Source of the DNA: Leisingera coralii
GTDB taxonomy: Bacteria; Pseudomonadota; Alphaproteobacteria; Rhodobacterales; Rhodobacteraceae
Assembly: GCF_049056525.1 (NCBI RefSeq)
Contig: NZ_JBHUPT010000007.1
Coordinates: 45,369-109,368, forward strand
Direction: 5' to 3'
Length of the DNA stretch: 64,000 bases
Shown: in pieces, positions 62,263-64,000 of the stretch
Position numbering within the stretch: the first letter of the stretch is position 1
Layout: each line of letters opens with the position of its first letter
Notes under the pieces: generated by a model
The model's database searches: none
Told to the model about the DNA's origin: nothing
The model's input: the letters and a program-made list of their open reading frames with translations, nothing else
Program-made: the position numbers and the translations under genes

Positions 62263-62297
62263 GCCCCCGGTTTCCTGCGAAACCGGGGGCATGTTTT
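62263..62297 (+). terminator. Intrinsic terminator after sdhB
   Basis: A perfect 12-bp stem GCCCCCGGTTTC/GAAACCGGGGGC with a CTGC loop followed by ATGTTTTT. It ends the sdh operon just before the small lipoprotein gene. Confidence 0.9.
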
Positions 62298-62319
62298 TGG
62301 CAGGTATTGGAATTCGGGC

Positions 62320-62589
62320 ATGAAACTCCTGGGAATTGCCTTGGGCGCGCTGACTGCCCTGGCGGGCTGCATGACGGCCACCGACCACGACCGCATCGGC
62401 GCCCAGCTGGCGGCAACCGATGCCAAGATCCCCGGCTGTGCCGGCGCCGCGGGCATTACCGGCCAATACCGGGTGCGCACGGAGTTTCTGGGCCACGGGG
62501 CAGGGGCGACGGTGCTGCGCACTGTGCAGCCGGGGCCGAACGTGACCGAGGCGCAGGCGGCACAGGCGACGTCCTGCATCAACACCTGA
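62320..62589 (+). CDS. Small lipoprotein, 89 residues
   Basis: A predicted lipoprotein: MKLLGIALGALTALAGC has a clear LAGC lipobox, then a 70-residue periplasmic domain (DHDRIGAQLAATDAKIPGCA, later RTVQPGPNVTEAQAAQATSC) with two further cysteines that may form a disulfide. No family is recognised. ATG 62320 is the first start compatible with the signal peptide. It lies between the sdh terminator and a metal transporter gene. Confidence 0.78.
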   Translation: MKLLGIALGALTALAGCMTATDHDRIGAQLAATDAKIPGCAGAAGITGQYRVRTEFLGHGAGATVLRTVQPGPNVTEAQAAQATSCINT

Positions 62590-62634
62590 CGCATTCCGGT
62601 TGAGCTGCTGCTACGGCGGCCCTAGGCTGCCCCG

Positions 62635-63345
62635 ATGCAACCGCATGTTTTTGCCATCCTTTTAGCCGGGTTTGCCGGGCTTTCGATGCCGCTGGGCGGG
62701 TTTCTTGCCTGGTGCGAGCATATCCGCAACCCGCTGCTGCGCGACGAGGTGCTGCACGCCATCGCGGCGTTCGGCGGCGGTGCGCTCACTTCCGCGGTGG
62801 CGCTGGTGCTGGTGCCGGAGGCGGCCGAGGCGCTGCCACCCGTGCTGGCGGTGCTGCTGTTCGCGGCAGGCGGCGGCGTGTTTTACCTGGCCGATACGCT
62901 GCTGCAGAAACGCGGCGGCAGCGGCGCGCTGCTGCTGGCGATGCTGCTGGACTACCTGCCCGAAGCGATGGCGCTGGGCGCGATGCTGGTGGCCGAAGCT
63001 GCCACCGCCAAGCTGCTGGCGCTGATGATCTTTTTGCAGAACCTGCCGGAGGGATTTGCCGCCTTCCGCGAGGTTTGGAGCGGCGACAGCCCGGCCTGGC
63101 ACGTGCTGCTGGCGTTCCTGGGGCTGGCGGCTTTGGGACCGGCCTGCGCCCTGGCGGGGCTGATTTGGCTGGCAGAGGCCCATGCGGTGCTGGGCGCAAT
63201 CATGATCTTTGCGGCGGGCGGCATCCTCTATCTGCTGTTTCAGGACATCGCGCCCAAGGCCCATTCCAGCCGCAGCAGCGTGCCCGCACTGGGCGCGGTT
63301 GCAGGCTTTGCCCTGGGCCTTGCCGGGCACTTGCTGACCATGTGA
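62635..63345 (+). CDS. ZIP family metal transporter
   Basis: A 236-residue inner-membrane transporter of the ZIP family with about eight helices, likely moving zinc or another divalent metal into the cytoplasm. Helix IV-V metal-site-like segments are AMLLDYLPEAMALGAMLV near residue 101 and FLQNLPEGFAAFREV near 132. The usual histidine-rich loop is not visible. ATG 62635 is the start. No regulator is adjacent. Confidence 0.85.
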   Translation: MQPHVFAILLAGFAGLSMPLGGFLAWCEHIRNPLLRDEVLHAIAAFGGGALTSAVALVLVPEAAEALPPVLAVLLFAAGGGVFYLADTLLQKRGGSGALLLAMLLDYLPEAMALGAMLVAEAATAKLLALMIFLQNLPEGFAAFREVWSGDSPAWHVLLAFLGLAALGPACALAGLIWLAEAHAVLGAIMIFAAGGILYLLFQDIAPKAHSSRSSVPALGAVAGFALGLAGHLLTM

Positions 63346-63474
63346 CGCGCACCTTTGGTTACTGCATTGCAGCAAGTGCATGGCGTCCTTGCAGAAACGG
63401 CGGCTGTGCCTAGGGCGGGCAGGGGGTAGTTTGGCCCTTGAGGGAGGATCGTGCCAGACTATGGAGGCAATCCG

Positions 63475-63636
63475 ATGAACCCGGTGAATTTGCAGCAGGA
63501 CCCGAAAGACCAGGCCCGGCAGGCCGCGCTGGAGGTGCTGGAGCAGGCCTTTGCCTATTACACCCCGGAGCCGCTGCCCGCGGCGGCAGAAGCTGAAGCC
63601 GTGGACGGCGTGGTCGAATATTACCAGGCTGCCTGA
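63475..63636 (+). CDS. Small hypothetical protein, 53 residues
   Basis: A short acidic protein MNPVNLQQDPKDQARQAALE with a helical, alanine/glutamate-rich remainder. GGAGG lies 7 nt before ATG 63475, which is preferred over GTG 63451. No family is recognised and no signal peptide or membrane segment is present. It follows the ZIP gene by 129 bp, and the next small gene starts 67 bp later. Confidence 0.62.
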   Translation: MNPVNLQQDPKDQARQAALEVLEQAFAYYTPEPLPAAAEAEAVDGVVEYYQAA

Positions 63637-63703
63637 GAGGCGGCTTGACAGGGGCAAACGGCTAACCGGTTGAGCCGGGGGCGGCAGCGGCGTAGACAGG
63701 GGC

Positions 63704-63901
63704 ATGCCTGTTTTGCTGCTTCTCCTGCTGGGTGGTGTGATCGCCTACTTCCTGTGGCGCCGCCACGCCACCAGCCTGACCCGCAACTGCCGCTGGCGCC
63801 AGCAGCGCGCCCAAGGCCAGTGGCGCTGCAGCTATTGCGGCGCCGCGGAACCGGGCGAGACCGCCCCGCGCATCTGCCGCAACCCGCAGCGCAAGCGGTA
63901 A
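63704..63901 (+). CDS. Small membrane protein with a possible zinc ribbon
   Basis: A 65-residue protein: hydrophobic N-terminal helix (MPVLLLLLLGGVIAYFLW) then a basic segment and cysteines in NCRWRQQ, WRCSYCGAAEPGET and RICRNPQ. The CxxC pair and neighbouring cysteines could bind zinc. Family unknown. It is the last gene before the homopolymer run. Confidence 0.65.
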   Translation: MPVLLLLLLGGVIAYFLWRRHATSLTRNCRWRQQRAQGQWRCSYCGAAEPGETAPRICRNPQRKR

Positions 63902-63959
63902 CGGGGCACTCCCGCGCCCGCAGGCGCCCCGGCTGCGCCGGAGCCCCTTCCGTGCGGCC

Positions 63960-64000
<41 letters not shown>

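Overview
The window comes from a GC-rich alphaproteobacterium of the Rhodobacteraceae, most likely a marine roseobacter of the Leisingera/Phaeobacter/Ruegeria group. The evidence is the gene content and order: an aa3-type cytochrome c oxidase subunit IV, a TIGR02302 membrane protein beside lysA, a DmdC-like acyl-CoA dehydrogenase, ethylmalonyl-CoA pathway genes (mcl2, mch) between mdh and sdhCDAB, and many small Rhodobacteraceae-type lipoproteins. It is chromosomal housekeeping DNA. I see no rRNA, tRNA, transposase, phage gene or CRISPR array. The last 39 bases are a pure G run that looks like a contig-end artefact.

Region by region. 1-7.1 kb: a truncated DsbD-like periplasmic protein, yqgE, tsaC, an acyl-CoA dehydrogenase coupled to a metallo-hydrolase, a DUF6173 protein, cytochrome oxidase subunit IV and a papain-like lipoprotein. 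7.1-12.3 kb: azlCD, then a formate dehydrogenase/molybdenum-cofactor operon (fdhD-mobA-mobB-unknown-moeA) with overlapping start and stop codons. 12.4-24.4 kb: greA, a VOC/SoxR-like divergent pair, ETF-ubiquinone oxidoreductase, a TPR protein, ispE, a polyprenyl diphosphate synthase, a tRNA-type methyltransferase, an EamA exporter and its LysR regulator. 24.4-30.3 kb: phaB and phaA of polyhydroxybutyrate synthesis, an EAL protein, a sterol-desaturase-type hydroxylase and several hypotheticals. 30.2-41.3 kb: a TlpA-type thioredoxin, argH, two tiny lipoproteins, lysA, a TIGR02302 protein, a zinc-ribbon protein, ftsEX, plsC and a PPOX flavoprotein.

41.9-62.2 kb is a central-carbon island: lpdA, sucB, sucA, sucD, a glycosyltransferase 25 gene, sucC and mdh on the minus strand, then mcl2-nnrU-DUF1737-mch and sdhCDAB on the plus strand. 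Together they encode the 2-oxoglutarate-to-oxaloacetate half of the TCA cycle except fumarase, plus two ethylmalonyl-CoA pathway steps. 62.3-63.9 kb holds a lipoprotein, a ZIP metal transporter and two small proteins.

The most interesting signals are non-coding. The suc and sdh operons share an almost identical double operator (two GTGATCAC palindromes 20-21 bp apart) at nearly the same distance (112 and 115 bp) from the first start codon, which points to one unassigned TCA-cycle regulator. A composite two-hairpin repeat occurs four times, and another hairpin-plus-box repeat three times, in gaps between genes. There are also tandem CACGTG-centred palindromes in the molybdenum-cofactor operon, a perfect palindrome upstream of phaA, a nested dyad between mdh and a TauE gene, and a glycosyltransferase gene splitting sucC from sucD.
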